Shown: positions 52,690 through 62,909 of the stretch, piece after piece
How the letters are laid out: each line of letters opens with the position of its first letter
How positions within the stretch are numbered: position 1 is the stretch's first letter
From: Okeania sp. KiyG1
GTDB taxonomy: Bacteria > Cyanobacteriota > Cyanobacteriia > Cyanobacteriales > Microcoleaceae
Length of the DNA: 64,000 nt
Assembly: GCF_014132355.1 (NCBI RefSeq)
Contig: NZ_BLZO01000091.1
Span: 1 to 64,000 of the forward strand
Direction: 5' to 3'
Program-made: the position numbers and the translations under genes
Notes under the pieces: generated by a model
Databases searched by the model: none
Seen by the model: only the letters and a program-made list of their open reading frames with translations
What the model was told of the DNA's origin: nothing

Positions 52690-53043
52690 TTAGTTGTTTG
52701 ATTTAGCTGATTTGACAATAGTTATTAGGAGTTTTAATAATTCTATGCAGTCTTGGCTAATTGAGTTAAATCCTCTGATGTCAATGTAGTCTCCGTAATG
52801 TAATAACTCTAACCAATACAGAGTCTCATTAGCCTCTTTCAGAGCGATGGCCATTTTATGTGCGAAGTCGGCACGACTTTCAGCGTGTTCAGCTTCACGC
52901 ACCAAAGCCCCTATTGCTGTACCACTACGAAGTAATTGCTTTGACAAAACATACTCATGTTTATCTTGATTAAGATACTTTGACAATTTAACAACTCGTA
53001 GTGCAAATGCAAATGATTTTTCTTTAACTACATTATTTTTCAT
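52690..53043 (-). CDS. Four-helix bundle (S23/IVP) protein
   Basis: About 117 residues, start MKNNVVKEKSFAFALRV. LSKQLLRSGTAIGALVREAE and ADFAHKMAIALKEANETLYW are signatures of the S23 family first seen as ORFs in 23S rRNA intervening sequences. Here it is not in rRNA. Function unknown; often near diversity-generating or mobile DNA. Confidence 0.85.
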   Translation of the reverse strand: MKNNVVKEKSFAFALRVVKLSKYLNQDKHEYVLSKQLLRSGTAIGALVREAEHAESRADFAHKMAIALKEANETLYWLELLHYGDYIDIRGFNSISQDCIELLKLLITIVKSAKSNN

Positions 53044-53101
53044 AATTATCAATTATCAATTATCCATTATCCATTATCCATTATCCATTATCCACTATCA
53101 A

Positions 53102-53744
53102 TTAGCTTACAATCTTTGTAAATCTTATGCCAATCAATTAGAAATAGGAGAAGGTTATTTTTTGCTAAATCCAATCATAGCTGTGACAATTACTGATTTT
53201 CTGATGTTTAAGGAAAATCAGAAAGTAATTAACAGATTTGTGTATAAAGAGGAAACAGATAATTTTGTTTATAAAGGTGCAGAACTAAAATTTGTATTTC
53301 TGGAATTGCCGAAATTTAATAAGAAATTAGAGGAATTAGAAAGTTTGGCAGATAAGTGGATTTACTTCTTGAAAGAAACTGCTAAATTAGAAATAATTCC
53401 AGAACCTTTAGGGGAAGTACCGGAAATTAAACGTGCTCTAAATATTGCTAATCAGGCTAATTTTAATAGACAAGAATTAGACAGTTTTGAACGGCGGGCA
53501 ATAATGTTGTAAGATGAGAAAGGAAAAATAAGTTATGCAAAAGAAGAAGGTAAAGCAGAAGGAATAAACAATAGGTAAATTAGAAATAGTAATGTCTTTA
53601 ATTAATCAACGTTTTGGAGAGGTGGATGAAGATATTAGTAGTCAGATTTCTAATTTGTCTAGTGAAGATTTAGAAAGTTTAGTTAAGGCGCTTTTTGATT
53701 TTAAGAATTTAGCAGATTTATTAAGTTGGTTGGAGAAGAGATAA
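53102..53744 (+). pseudogene. Rpn/PD-(D/E)XK transposase-like remnant
   Basis: From about 53108 one frame reads SYANQLEIGEGYFLLNPIIA, VTITDFLMFK, then LPKFNKKLEELESLADKWIY, stopping at 53512. After a stop and a frame change comes MSLINQRFGEVDEDISSQIS and LESLVKALFDFKNLADLLSW, a DUF4351-type tail ending at 53744. The N-terminal nuclease core is missing, replaced by a TTATCCA array. Confidence 0.7.
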
Positions 53745-53791
53745 TTGAGGTACACCCACGCGGGCAAGATGCCCGCTATAGTATAAATTGT

Positions 53792-56197
53792 TTAATTCTT
53801 GATAGAGAAATTTTCTTCTCCTAATGATGGAGTATTTGTCAAAGTTGCAAACTGACCACCATTACCGAAACCTGAGCCACTACCATTGGGATTATAGAAC
53901 AAATTACCATTTTCACTATTGTAGACAATTACAGCACTAGACGTTTCTGCCGATAGATTATCAGTAACTATAGCAAATTCACTCTCAATGCTAAACCCAT
54001 CTCCCGCCACACTCTCGATCTTAGTGAAAGTTGTGCGATCTAAGGAAATAATATCTTCTTCGGAAAAATCAGTTATTTCATCTATACCTATCTTCTTTGC
54101 TTGAAATTTCTGATTAGTGTTAAAGCTAAAGTAGTCAGAACCGTCAGAACCTGTGAGAATATCATTACCAATACCTCCTTCTAGAGTATCGTCATCAGCT
54201 CCTCCTAATAAGGTATCATTACCAGATTTACCAAAGAGTTCGTCGTCACCATTACCTCCATTAATAATATCGTCACCTTTTGTACCATTGAGAATATTGG
54301 CTTCGTTGTCTCCGATAATGGTTTGATCTTCCTCACTGTCATTATCAAGGTTAACATTGGCTTCAGTATCATCCTCGTTTGTCTCTAACTCGGTAGAGCT
54401 AACGGTTATCCTCTCACTAGGAGTCTCCTCATTATCAACGTTAAGAACAGTTATATCCGCTAATTCTATCTTGTTATAATTTTTATCCCTACTATTTACT
54501 TTACCTGATATAGTTAAACTGATATCTCCATCCAGTTCATCATCATCTACACCTGTTACTGTAACAGTTTGGGGAATATTCCAATTTTTGGGAGTAAATC
54601 TGTATGTGCTTTTATCTAAAGCACCTTCACTCTTATCGCTGCTAGTTAATTTTACTGATACAGCTCGGGTAGGTTTACTATCTAATACCACATCAAATTC
54701 GGCTTCAGTACCATCCTCGCTTGTCGTTAATTCGGTAGAGCTAAAGGTTACCCCCTCACTAGGAGTCTCCTCATTATCAACGTTAACAACAGTTATATCC
54801 GCTAGTTCTCTCTTGTTATAATTTTTATCCTTGCTACTTAGTTTGCCTGATATAGTGAAACTGATATCTCCATCGAGTTCAGCATCATCTACACCTTTCA
54901 CTTTAACAGTTTTGGGAATATTCCAATTTTTGGGAGTAAATCTGTATGTGCTTTTTTTTAAAACACCTTCACTCTTATCGCTGCTAGTAAATGTTACTGA
55001 GACAGCTCGAGTAGGTTTACTACCTAATACTACATCAAATTCGGCTTCAGTACCATCCTCGCTTGTAGTTAATTCGGTAGAGCTAATCTTTACCCCATGA
55101 AGGATTTTCTTTACAACATCACGACCGACACCACCAACAGGAAGTGGTTCTAGCACGACATCGTCTGCATCGAAATCACCTAACACGACATCACCTAACA
55201 CGACATCATCTGCTCTTAGCTCTGGCAAAAAGTATTTATGAGGAGATTCTAGAGCATTGACATTTTCTGAAACCGTGTCAAAAGTTCCCATAACATCAAA
55301 GTCAGTATCCCAAACATGACCTCCATGATTAAGGAAACTAGCCGAATTGAATGACGGGTCTCCGTCCCAAAACCAAATTTCACCTCCATCAAACCCTAGC
55401 TCCTCAATAGGATCGATACTAAATATAATTTTATCCCCAGATGTCATCATGGCATCAATGTTAACTTTATTGGCATTTTGAGGTAATACACCAATAGCTT
55501 CAGCAATTTCTGCCTGAAAATACACCGGGGTAATATCTCCAGTGAACCTATTATACTCGTAGACAGCTGCATCTTGATCTCCATATACAGAGAAGCGATT
55601 AGCATCTACGGGGCCCCATAATTCTAAGCCATCTACATCAAGCGCTCCAACATCGCCTACTGGCTGCTTTTGTTGATCTATTTGATTACGGGATGCCCAA
55701 ACCCCGCCAGGTCCACTAGGAGTTTCATAGTAGATTTTGTTACTAAAAGTTGTAGAAAATGCCAGGTTACTTTGATTGTTAACAACTGAATTGAAGAAAG
55801 CATCTCCCGCATTTGATATAGCATCTACCTGAGCTCCAATCCCATAATCAAATGCATTATCCGTTGAGCCAGTTCCATACCAAAGTAGATTTTGAGCAGG
55901 ATCGGGTATTCCGTTAGTATCTTTATCTGCATTATTGGAATATTCTTTTCCTGTAACTGATATAGGTCTTGGTCTCCAAGGACGACGAAGCGATGTAGGA
56001 GGTGTAAAGATTTCTCCTGACTCAATTGTTTCTTTGACACGCTCAACAGCTTCAGGGACAAGAGTAAAATATTTATCTTCCAAGGAAAAGACTGTACTCT
56101 CATCTATTTCTAGATCGCCTAATATCTTATCCCGATCCGTTACCTCATGATCTTCAGTTAGTTTGGCTGTTTTTTCTTTCGTACTTTTTGTAGACAT
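53792..56197 (-). CDS. Large Calx-beta-like/RTX surface or exported protein
   Basis: 801 residues. N-terminal 1-350: unknown folded region with LLWYGTGSTDNAFDYGIGAQ and several Trp/Gly-rich parts. Two near-identical ~114-residue units at about 369-480 and 483-595 (SSTELTTSEDGTEAEFDVVL, STYRFTPKNWNIP, VKGVDDAELDGDISFTISGK) resemble Calx-beta/cadherin-like repeats; a truncated third start sits at about 597. RTX nonapeptides follow (GNDTLLGGADDDTLEGG) near 630-690, and a C-terminal domain with ITDFSEEDIISLD fits type I secretion. A short tandem LGDVVLGD motif occurs near 335. Probably extracellular, Ca-binding. Confidence 0.78.
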   Translation of the reverse strand: MSTKSTKEKTAKLTEDHEVTDRDKILGDLEIDESTVFSLEDKYFTLVPEAVERVKETIESGEIFTPPTSLRRPWRPRPISVTGKEYSNNADKDTNGIPDPAQNLLWYGTGSTDNAFDYGIGAQVDAISNAGDAFFNSVVNNQSNLAFSTTFSNKIYYETPSGPGGVWASRNQIDQQKQPVGDVGALDVDGLELWGPVDANRFSVYGDQDAAVYEYNRFTGDITPVYFQAEIAEAIGVLPQNANKVNIDAMMTSGDKIIFSIDPIEELGFDGGEIWFWDGDPSFNSASFLNHGGHVWDTDFDVMGTFDTVSENVNALESPHKYFLPELRADDVVLGDVVLGDFDADDVVLEPLPVGGVGRDVVKKILHGVKISSTELTTSEDGTEAEFDVVLGSKPTRAVSVTFTSSDKSEGVLKKSTYRFTPKNWNIPKTVKVKGVDDAELDGDISFTISGKLSSKDKNYNKRELADITVVNVDNEETPSEGVTFSSTELTTSEDGTEAEFDVVLDSKPTRAVSVKLTSSDKSEGALDKSTYRFTPKNWNIPQTVTVTGVDDDELDGDISLTISGKVNSRDKNYNKIELADITVLNVDNEETPSERITVSSTELETNEDDTEANVNLDNDSEEDQTIIGDNEANILNGTKGDDIINGGNGDDELFGKSGNDTLLGGADDDTLEGGIGNDILTGSDGSDYFSFNTNQKFQAKKIGIDEITDFSEEDIISLDRTTFTKIESVAGDGFSIESEFAIVTDNLSAETSSAVIVYNSENGNLFYNPNGSGSGFGNGGQFATLTNTPSLGEENFSIKN

Positions 56198-57327
56198 TTT
56201 AATTCACTCCTTAAGTAAGTATGGCAATACATTACAAATAGCACTCTTAAGTGATAACTTGAGTTTTATTAATAAAAAGTTTATATTTTATTTGCCTACC
56301 TGCTTCTTCCCTCTTCCTTGTGAATATTGTTAGTATTATTGTTAGTTTGATGATGTTTTTCATTGTGATTGTTTTTGGGTTGATAAAATTACAACCTACA
56401 TTCTGCACTTCAATTTGTAACATTAAAATGAGTATAAAATTCTGAAGTTGTTTAAGTATTTATACTATATAAATTATCTTCATTTACCTCGATCAAGAGC
56501 CAAATTCTCAGTTAAATATTAAACATAAATACTTATTTAAATCGTTGATTCTGATTGATATCTATAATTTTCTTCTTACTTTTGACTTTTGACTGCGGAG
56601 CGATGGGGAGTGTGGGGCTGTTTCAAAGTATTGTAGATTAACGATGAGCGAGAGAACGGAAGATGAGGGGATCGTGGAAGCTGTAAAATTTACCAAAATT
56701 TGCCGATTTTGAGCGCCAATAAGCGTCCCTTTTGCTCTGACTAAAATGGTGAAAAGTCAATTTTTAATCATAAATTAAAAGCCTCAATCCCCGTGTCTGG
56801 TGTGTCTGGTGCGTCCCCGTGTCTATCGAGAATGAAACAGCCCTGCTCCCAGGAGGGGAAGATGGGGAGTGTGGGGACTCACCCCAGCCCCTCCCCAACC
56901 CAGGAGGGGAAGATGGGGAGATGGGGGAGATCAAGACACCTAGAAACAAAAATAAGAGTGCACCATTTAAGGTATGTCAGTCCAATACAAAGATTAAAAA
57001 TCATATTCACAGCAAAATGTCAAGTAATTTTTTTAACAAAATTTGAACTATATATTTGCCATTTTGTCAATAAATGTAACGAAAAATTTTGAAATTCTTA
57101 TCGAATTGTATCAAATCAAGACTTTACCGAATAATTAAGGTTTAAAGCCTCTCCTTTTAAGGAGAAACAAGAAAAATTTTCCTTTGATTCAATCCTCTTC
57201 CTTTTAGGGAGAGGTAATTATCAATTATCCATTATCAATTATCAATTATTGAACCTACCTTTTATTAATGTTTTCTGGTAAATATACTCATTAAGTATCA
57301 GCAATTACCCTCAAGGAGCAATACTTA
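56198..57327. repeat. Intergenic with duplicated chlH leader
   Basis: 56741-56846 is an inverted copy of the element at 27839. Two GGAGGGGAAGATGGGG palindromic modules lie at 56840-56930. From about 57000 the sequence copies the chlH leader at 63545 (agcaaaatgtcaag, ccattttgtcaa, cttatcgaattgtatcaaat), interrupted by the 57124-57250 insertion. Confidence 0.65.
57124..57220. repeat. ~97-bp two-hairpin element, copy 4, with empty site known
   Basis: ttaccgaataattaaggttt, gcctctccttttaaggaga, tcaatcctcttccttttagg and gagagg, followed by a TTATCAA/TTATCCA array to about 57250. The intact leader at 63660-63680 reads gactttaccctacctttt, so this element plus array is an insertion between gactttacc and ctacc. 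Confidence 0.75.
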
Positions 57328-57480
57328 ATGTTCACATCTGTTAAACCTACCGTTCGCCACATTGTCCCAGAAGACTTGAAAGGGCGATCGCTCTTAAAAG
57401 TTGTATATATCGTTTTAGAAGCACAATATCAGAGTTCTCTCTCAACAGCGGTGCGCTCTATCAACAAAAAAAGCGACTAA
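57328..57480 (+). pseudogene. chlH: Truncated chlH 5' copy
   Basis: 50 codons, MFTSVKPTVRHIVPEDLKGR onward, identical in protein to the chlH start at 63743 for 46 residues, then KKSD and stop. AAGGAG and spacing are preserved. In the shared 46 codons I count five nucleotide differences, all silent. The remaining ~1280 codons are missing; the kinase gene ends 50 bp further on the opposite strand. Could be a dead fragment or a short peptide under selection. Confidence 0.8.
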
Positions 57481-57530
57481 CTATAACTATAGCTAAGAGG
57501 TTTGAAAACTTGCTTTTGCCAGACTTTCCC

Positions 57531-60500
57531 TTATTTTTGAGCCAAAGCAATAACGAACTCAGTTCCTATTCCTAATTCTGAAGTACAAGTAATTTTACCT
57601 CCATGTTTTTCTTCTACTATTTGCCGAGAAATTGATAAACCTAATCCCGTTCCTTTTCCTACTACTTTGGTCGTAAATAAATGCTCGAATATTTTATTTT
57701 TCATCTCCTCATTTATACCCAAACCATTATCTCTAATGCGGATAATTGCCTGTTGTTTTTCATCCTCAATTTCTGTAGTAATAGTAATCTGATTTGGTGC
57801 TGCTTTTATCTCATCAAAATTTTTCCCGGAATTACTTTCTTCTAAAGCATCAATAGCATTAGCAATTAAGTTCATAAATACTTGATTTAGTTGTCCGGGA
57901 TAACAGTTGATTTCTGGCAAATTTCCATAGTTTTTTACTACTTTTATTTCTGGGCGAAGTTCATTAGCTTTGAGTCGGTGTCTGAGAATTAATAAAGTGC
58001 TATCTATTCCTTGATGAATGTTAAATGGAACTTTCGCTATTGTATCGCTACGAGAAAAGGTTCTCATGGATTTGCTAATCTCGGTAATGCGATTAGTTCC
58101 TTGTCTCATTGATCGGAGCATTTCTGGCAAATCTTCTATCAGATAATCTAATTCTATCTCCTCAATTTTATCTTGAGTTGTTTCACTATTCCAATCGAAT
58201 CCTTCTTGATAAAGCTGCAATAAATCAATTAAATTTTGGATGTATTTGGTGGCGCAACCTAAGTTACCAGAAATAAAGCCTATAGGATTATTGATTTCGT
58301 GAGCGACACCAGAAACTAACTGACCAATTGAAGCCATTTTTTCGCTTTGAACAAGTTGTAGTTGTGTTTGTTCTAATTTTTGAGCATAATTCTGAGATTC
58401 TTGATAGAGTCTGGCATTTTCCAGGGAAATTGCTGCTTGGGAACAAAGTAAACTTAATACTTCTACTCGTTCGCTGGTAAATGCTCCTGCTAATTGATTG
58501 TTTTCTAGGTAAAGAATGCCAATCATGTTACCGCGGTCTATTAAGGGTAGACATAACACAGACTTGGGTTGATGTTTTTGGATATAAGCATCCCCAGCAT
58601 AAGCATTATTGTTAATAGCGTTATCAAGAACTAAAGACTTTTGGTTGCGCTTGACTTGGTTGACTATACTCAAGGGTATTGCATGACTGGTTGCTACAGG
58701 AACAGGGTAACAAGTAAGAGTTTCTTGGTTAGTAACAATAGCTGTCAGCATTAATACTTGGTCAGTAAACAGCATCAATGCCACAGTTTCAGCTCCGGCA
58801 TTTTCTCTGACTACTTGCATTAAATTAGCTACTGCTCCTTCTAAGGATATATCTTCTGAGAGAGTCCGCGATGCTTTCATTAGAGTAGCTAAGTCTAATA
58901 TTTCTCTTGCTCCTGTTGCAGTTCGGGAAATTGTTCCTTGAGTTAAATGGGTGAGAGTCGCACTGGAAAGCGAGCTAATTTTTTGGCTTTCGATAATGGG
59001 TGTGAGGAGATAAGGGTAGCGTTTTTCTAAGTCGCCAGTTTTGGCTTTCGCACCCCAACGAGCGTAGCAATAGTAGGCTTCTTGCATATAGACACAGGCA
59101 ATTTTCTCTTTGCCACAGTCAAGGTAGAATTTAGCTGCGAGTTCGTTAGCAAGGGCTTCTTCTTGGATATATTCGTTTTCTTTTGCTCCGGCAATAGAGC
59201 GGTCGTATAAATCTATTGCTTCCATGTTTTGTCCGAGAAGACGATACCGTTCAGCTTCAATAAGTTGTAGTTTGTGTTCGTAATTGACTGGTGCGGAAGT
59301 CGCAAACTTGCCCAACAACTCCAAACTATTCTGAAATGACTCCCCAATAATTTCTTGGTTTTGCCCTTTTGGCAATTCTGTCGCCTTCAGTCGCAACAAG
59401 CAGTTATAGAAGTGGAAAGCAGGAGGACAGATCGTACCTCCTAGGTTGGCGATAAATTTCTCTGCTTCCTCTGCAACTTCTACACCCCGAAGCACTTCTT
59501 GAAACAGACAGCATAAACTCAACTTGTAGCCGAAAAAAGATGCAAGTCCGGTGTTATCTTCTTTTTCGTATAATTCAGGCACACTCTCTTGCTCGTTATA
59601 AAACTCTCCCATTAAATCAATACTGGCATTCGAGCTTCTCAAATTGGCAACTGTTTGTTGGAGGATGCTATAGTATTCCAGCGTAATTTCTTGTTTAGTT
59701 TGTTTGAGAAGTTCCCGATAAATTCCTAAATCCTGTTCTAAAACATCTAGCTCGACTCCAGCAAAATAGGATGTCAGAAATTGAACCAAGATACTGTTGC
59801 CAGAATACTGATATTCTCCAGTTTCTATGCCTGCCAATCCTCCCTTTAGAGCTGGCTGCAAAGATGCCCGAGCCGGATCTTTGATACTCTGAAGGTGATT
59901 GTGGAATAGATGTCGTGTCGTGCTTTTTACCGACTCCATTCCTGGTTGCTCTAGTAGATCTATGGCTAACCGTCCGAATTGGTAGCCCCGCTCTACATCC
60001 AACCAAGCCCCTGCTAAAAACATCCCGTAGAGAACGCATGCAACCGGGGTTTGGGTCGTCAAGCCCCACTGGAGCGTCAGTTGTAATTGTCGGATGGCCA
60101 CCATCTGAAAGAGGAGAATTCGGACTTGAAAGGCTGGCGAAATCATACTCGCTAAAATTTCCGTGGCTGCCTTAATTTCTCGGTTCTCCATGGGAGGTAA
60201 CTTGGCAATGTCAGCCACTTCGGTCCCGTTCAGGGCGGTGTCAGTATCGCGCAATCCTTGTTGAATATCCTCTTCTGTGGGATATTCGGGCAATTCTACT
60301 CCCAATTGTTGCAATACCGATAGGGCAATCTTCAAGCATTGGAGTTGTTCTCCTCGGGCTTGAGCGATTTGAATTTCGATTTCCCAAGCCTTAATTTCCT
60401 CTAAGAAATTTTCTGCTTCTTGTTTGATACTTGATACGATCGCCCTCGCCATAGCAAAATCCCCTGAGAGAAAAGCGGCTTCGGCAATATTTTCCGAGAA

Positions 60501-62909
60501 ATAAAATGCCAATTCTCGTTGTTGCTGCCAAGGGTCGTTCCCTAGTAACGCCATTCCTCTATTGAAGTAATCGATAACGCCAGAATAAGCTGTCGATCGC
60601 TTGGCTTTTTCCCCGGCCATTTGGTTTAATTGTACGACTTGCATTTTCTCTTCTGGGGTGGTTAACAAAGAAGGTTCGACATTGAAATGTCGGACGATAT
60701 CTAATACTTGCTCTCGGACTTTTTCTGGGGATAAACCACCAAGTAAGGAACGACCGATGTGGAGGTGTTTCACTCCTCGTATCTCTTCGGGAATCAAAGT
60801 ATATGCTGCCTGTTGGACGCGATCGTGCAGGAAGCGATAACCTACAGTGAGGTTTTCTAAGTTTTCAATCTCGTTTTTGACTTTGAGATCCTCTCCTTGG
60901 AAGAATTTATAGATTTCGCTTTTCGGTAATACTAATCCCTCTTGCAATGCTAGCCACAAACTACTTGCAACTTCTATCTGAGACTGTTCGCTTACTACTG
61001 CCAAAGTCTCCAAATCAAACTGATTACCAATATAAGCAGCTAGTTTCAGCACATCCTGAGTTTCCCTCGGTAATTTCTGCAACCTTTGTGCCATAAACTT
61101 CACCACATCATCAGTAAGCGCTTTTTGCCTCACCTTAGTAATATCACACTCCCAATACCCCACTTCCCGATTAAAACTAATCAATTCATCTCCATACAAA
61201 CCCAACAAAAACTGAGTCGTAAAAAACGGATTTCCCTTGGTCTTCTGATACACCAACTCCGTTAACGGTTTCGCCACCTCCCCATCACAACTCAGGGTAT
61301 CCGCTACCAAATGATTAATATTTCTTTCAGATAAAGGTGCTAAAGTAATAGTGTTAATTGTTGCCTCTGCTTTCCCCATCTCATCTAGGGTTAACATTAA
61401 CGGATGGGCAGGAAATACCTCATTATCCCGATATGCTCCTATCATTAGCAAATAAGAATTAGAAACTCCACCCATCAAAAGTTTCATTAAATTTAGAGAA
61501 GCAGAATCTGCCCATTGTAAATCATCCAGGAAAATTACTAAAGGATGTTCTTTTGTTGTAAAAACTTGAATAAACTTGCCAAACAGCAAATTAAAACGAT
61601 TTTGGGCAGCACTTCCTGATAATTCTGCTACAGCAGGTTGTTTGCCAATAATTTTTTCTAATTCTGGAATTACATCAACAATTACTTGTCCATTTTCTCC
61701 CACTGCATCCAGGATTTGACTTTTCCACTGTTGCAGTTGAGCATCACTTTCACTCAATAATTGCCCCATTAAATCTCGCAGAGATTGCACTAATGCTGAG
61801 AAAGGAATATTCCGATTAAACTGGTCGAATTTCCCTTTAATGAAATAACCCCTTTGCCTAACTATAGGTTTGTGAACTTCATTAACAACTACTGTTTTTC
61901 CAATCCCAGAGAAACCTGCTACCAACATTAGCTCACTCTGGCCTGATGCTACTCTCTCAAATGCTTCTAATAACTGTTGTACTTCTGCTTCTCTCCCGTA
62001 GAGTTTTTCTGGAATCAGAAAGCGATCGCTTATATCCTTACTTCCTAACTCAAAATACCCTATTTTTCCCTTAAACTGCCATTCGGTCCGACATTTTTCC
62101 AAATCTGATTTTAAACCCAAAGCACTCTGATACCTATCTTCCGCATTTTTAGCCATCAACTTTAGGACAATATCTACCAGGACTCTCGGTAGTTGAGAGT
62201 CTTGCGTCGGAGGAGTTTTTGTAATATGACAATGCACCAATTCCATGGGGTCAGTAGTTTCAAATGGTAATCTTCCATTTAACATTTCAAACAACGTTAC
62301 TCCTAAGGAATAAAAGTCGCTGCGATAGTCTATTGCTCGGTTCATCCTTCCGGTTTGTTCCGGAGAAATATAGGCTAAAGTTCCTTCTAATACACTGTAG
62401 TTTTGAATGGTTTGAGTTTCTCTTGGCAATAGGGTAGAAATACTAAAGTCAATGATTTTTACTTGTTTAGTTTGAGGATTAATTAGTATATTTGCTGGTT
62501 TAATATCTTTATGAATAATTCGGTTTCGGTGTAATTGATAGACAATTTCCGCTATTTGAATGGCAATATCTAGAAATTGGGATATGTCTTTTGTACTAGG
62601 AGAGGAACCTTGATAATATTCACCTAAAGAAATGCCACCAAAATCTGGCATAATTAAGGCATAGCCATTCTGATAATGTTGGAGAGCTAATGGTTTGACT
62701 ATACCTTCAAGACACAAATTTCTAGCAACAGTGTATTGGTTGCGAAATTGAACTAATTCATGAAAGGAAGGAAATTGATTGCGCATCAGTTTAATCGCTA
62801 CTGGTTGACCATCTACTTTAGACATTCCGCGATAAACAACAGTGCGATCGCTCTCATGTATTAAGTCGCCGATTTCGTAATCGGTTAAGGATGTTATAGT
62901 TAAGTTCAT
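57531..62909 (-). CDS. Ser/Thr kinase - AAA ATPase - GAF - histidine kinase hybrid
   Basis: 1792 residues. Ser/Thr kinase domain about 8-275 (VAIKLMRNQF; catalytic loop IIHKDIKPANIL near 131; DFSIS). AAA_16-type ATPase with GFSGIGKTVVV near 330 and FLDDLQWADSASLNLM. A long helical repeat region follows (about 560-1300). GAF domain about 1340-1500. HisKA with GVAHEINNPIGF near 1533, so the phospho-acceptor His is present. HATPase_c with NAIDAL, IRDNGLGI and GKGTGLGLSISRQ near 1755. A trifunctional sensor family common in filamentous cyanobacteria; ligand unknown. It lies between the two copies of the chlH 5' region, antisense to them. Confidence 0.93.
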   Translation of the reverse strand: MNLTITSLTDYEIGDLIHESDRTVVYRGMSKVDGQPVAIKLMRNQFPSFHELVQFRNQYTVARNLCLEGIVKPLALQHYQNGYALIMPDFGGISLGEYYQGSSPSTKDISQFLDIAIQIAEIVYQLHRNRIIHKDIKPANILINPQTKQVKIIDFSISTLLPRETQTIQNYSVLEGTLAYISPEQTGRMNRAIDYRSDFYSLGVTLFEMLNGRLPFETTDPMELVHCHITKTPPTQDSQLPRVLVDIVLKLMAKNAEDRYQSALGLKSDLEKCRTEWQFKGKIGYFELGSKDISDRFLIPEKLYGREAEVQQLLEAFERVASGQSELMLVAGFSGIGKTVVVNEVHKPIVRQRGYFIKGKFDQFNRNIPFSALVQSLRDLMGQLLSESDAQLQQWKSQILDAVGENGQVIVDVIPELEKIIGKQPAVAELSGSAAQNRFNLLFGKFIQVFTTKEHPLVIFLDDLQWADSASLNLMKLLMGGVSNSYLLMIGAYRDNEVFPAHPLMLTLDEMGKAEATINTITLAPLSERNINHLVADTLSCDGEVAKPLTELVYQKTKGNPFFTTQFLLGLYGDELISFNREVGYWECDITKVRQKALTDDVVKFMAQRLQKLPRETQDVLKLAAYIGNQFDLETLAVVSEQSQIEVASSLWLALQEGLVLPKSEIYKFFQGEDLKVKNEIENLENLTVGYRFLHDRVQQAAYTLIPEEIRGVKHLHIGRSLLGGLSPEKVREQVLDIVRHFNVEPSLLTTPEEKMQVVQLNQMAGEKAKRSTAYSGVIDYFNRGMALLGNDPWQQQRELAFYFSENIAEAAFLSGDFAMARAIVSSIKQEAENFLEEIKAWEIEIQIAQARGEQLQCLKIALSVLQQLGVELPEYPTEEDIQQGLRDTDTALNGTEVADIAKLPPMENREIKAATEILASMISPAFQVRILLFQMVAIRQLQLTLQWGLTTQTPVACVLYGMFLAGAWLDVERGYQFGRLAIDLLEQPGMESVKSTTRHLFHNHLQSIKDPARASLQPALKGGLAGIETGEYQYSGNSILVQFLTSYFAGVELDVLEQDLGIYRELLKQTKQEITLEYYSILQQTVANLRSSNASIDLMGEFYNEQESVPELYEKEDNTGLASFFGYKLSLCCLFQEVLRGVEVAEEAEKFIANLGGTICPPAFHFYNCLLRLKATELPKGQNQEIIGESFQNSLELLGKFATSAPVNYEHKLQLIEAERYRLLGQNMEAIDLYDRSIAGAKENEYIQEEALANELAAKFYLDCGKEKIACVYMQEAYYCYARWGAKAKTGDLEKRYPYLLTPIIESQKISSLSSATLTHLTQGTISRTATGAREILDLATLMKASRTLSEDISLEGAVANLMQVVRENAGAETVALMLFTDQVLMLTAIVTNQETLTCYPVPVATSHAIPLSIVNQVKRNQKSLVLDNAINNNAYAGDAYIQKHQPKSVLCLPLIDRGNMIGILYLENNQLAGAFTSERVEVLSLLCSQAAISLENARLYQESQNYAQKLEQTQLQLVQSEKMASIGQLVSGVAHEINNPIGFISGNLGCATKYIQNLIDLLQLYQEGFDWNSETTQDKIEEIELDYLIEDLPEMLRSMRQGTNRITEISKSMRTFSRSDTIAKVPFNIHQGIDSTLLILRHRLKANELRPEIKVVKNYGNLPEINCYPGQLNQVFMNLIANAIDALEESNSGKNFDEIKAAPNQITITTEIEDEKQQAIIRIRDNGLGINEEMKNKIFEHLFTTKVVGKGTGLGLSISRQIVEEKHGGKITCTSELGIGTEFVIALAQK

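Noticed and set aside
54588-55100. Ser/Leu-rich plus-strand ORFs opposite the RTX protein
   Set aside because: Shadows of the duplicated Calx-beta-like units on the other strand.
59695-60175. ORFs in other frames of the giant kinase gene
   Set aside because: Overlap a clear 1792-codon gene and show no family features.
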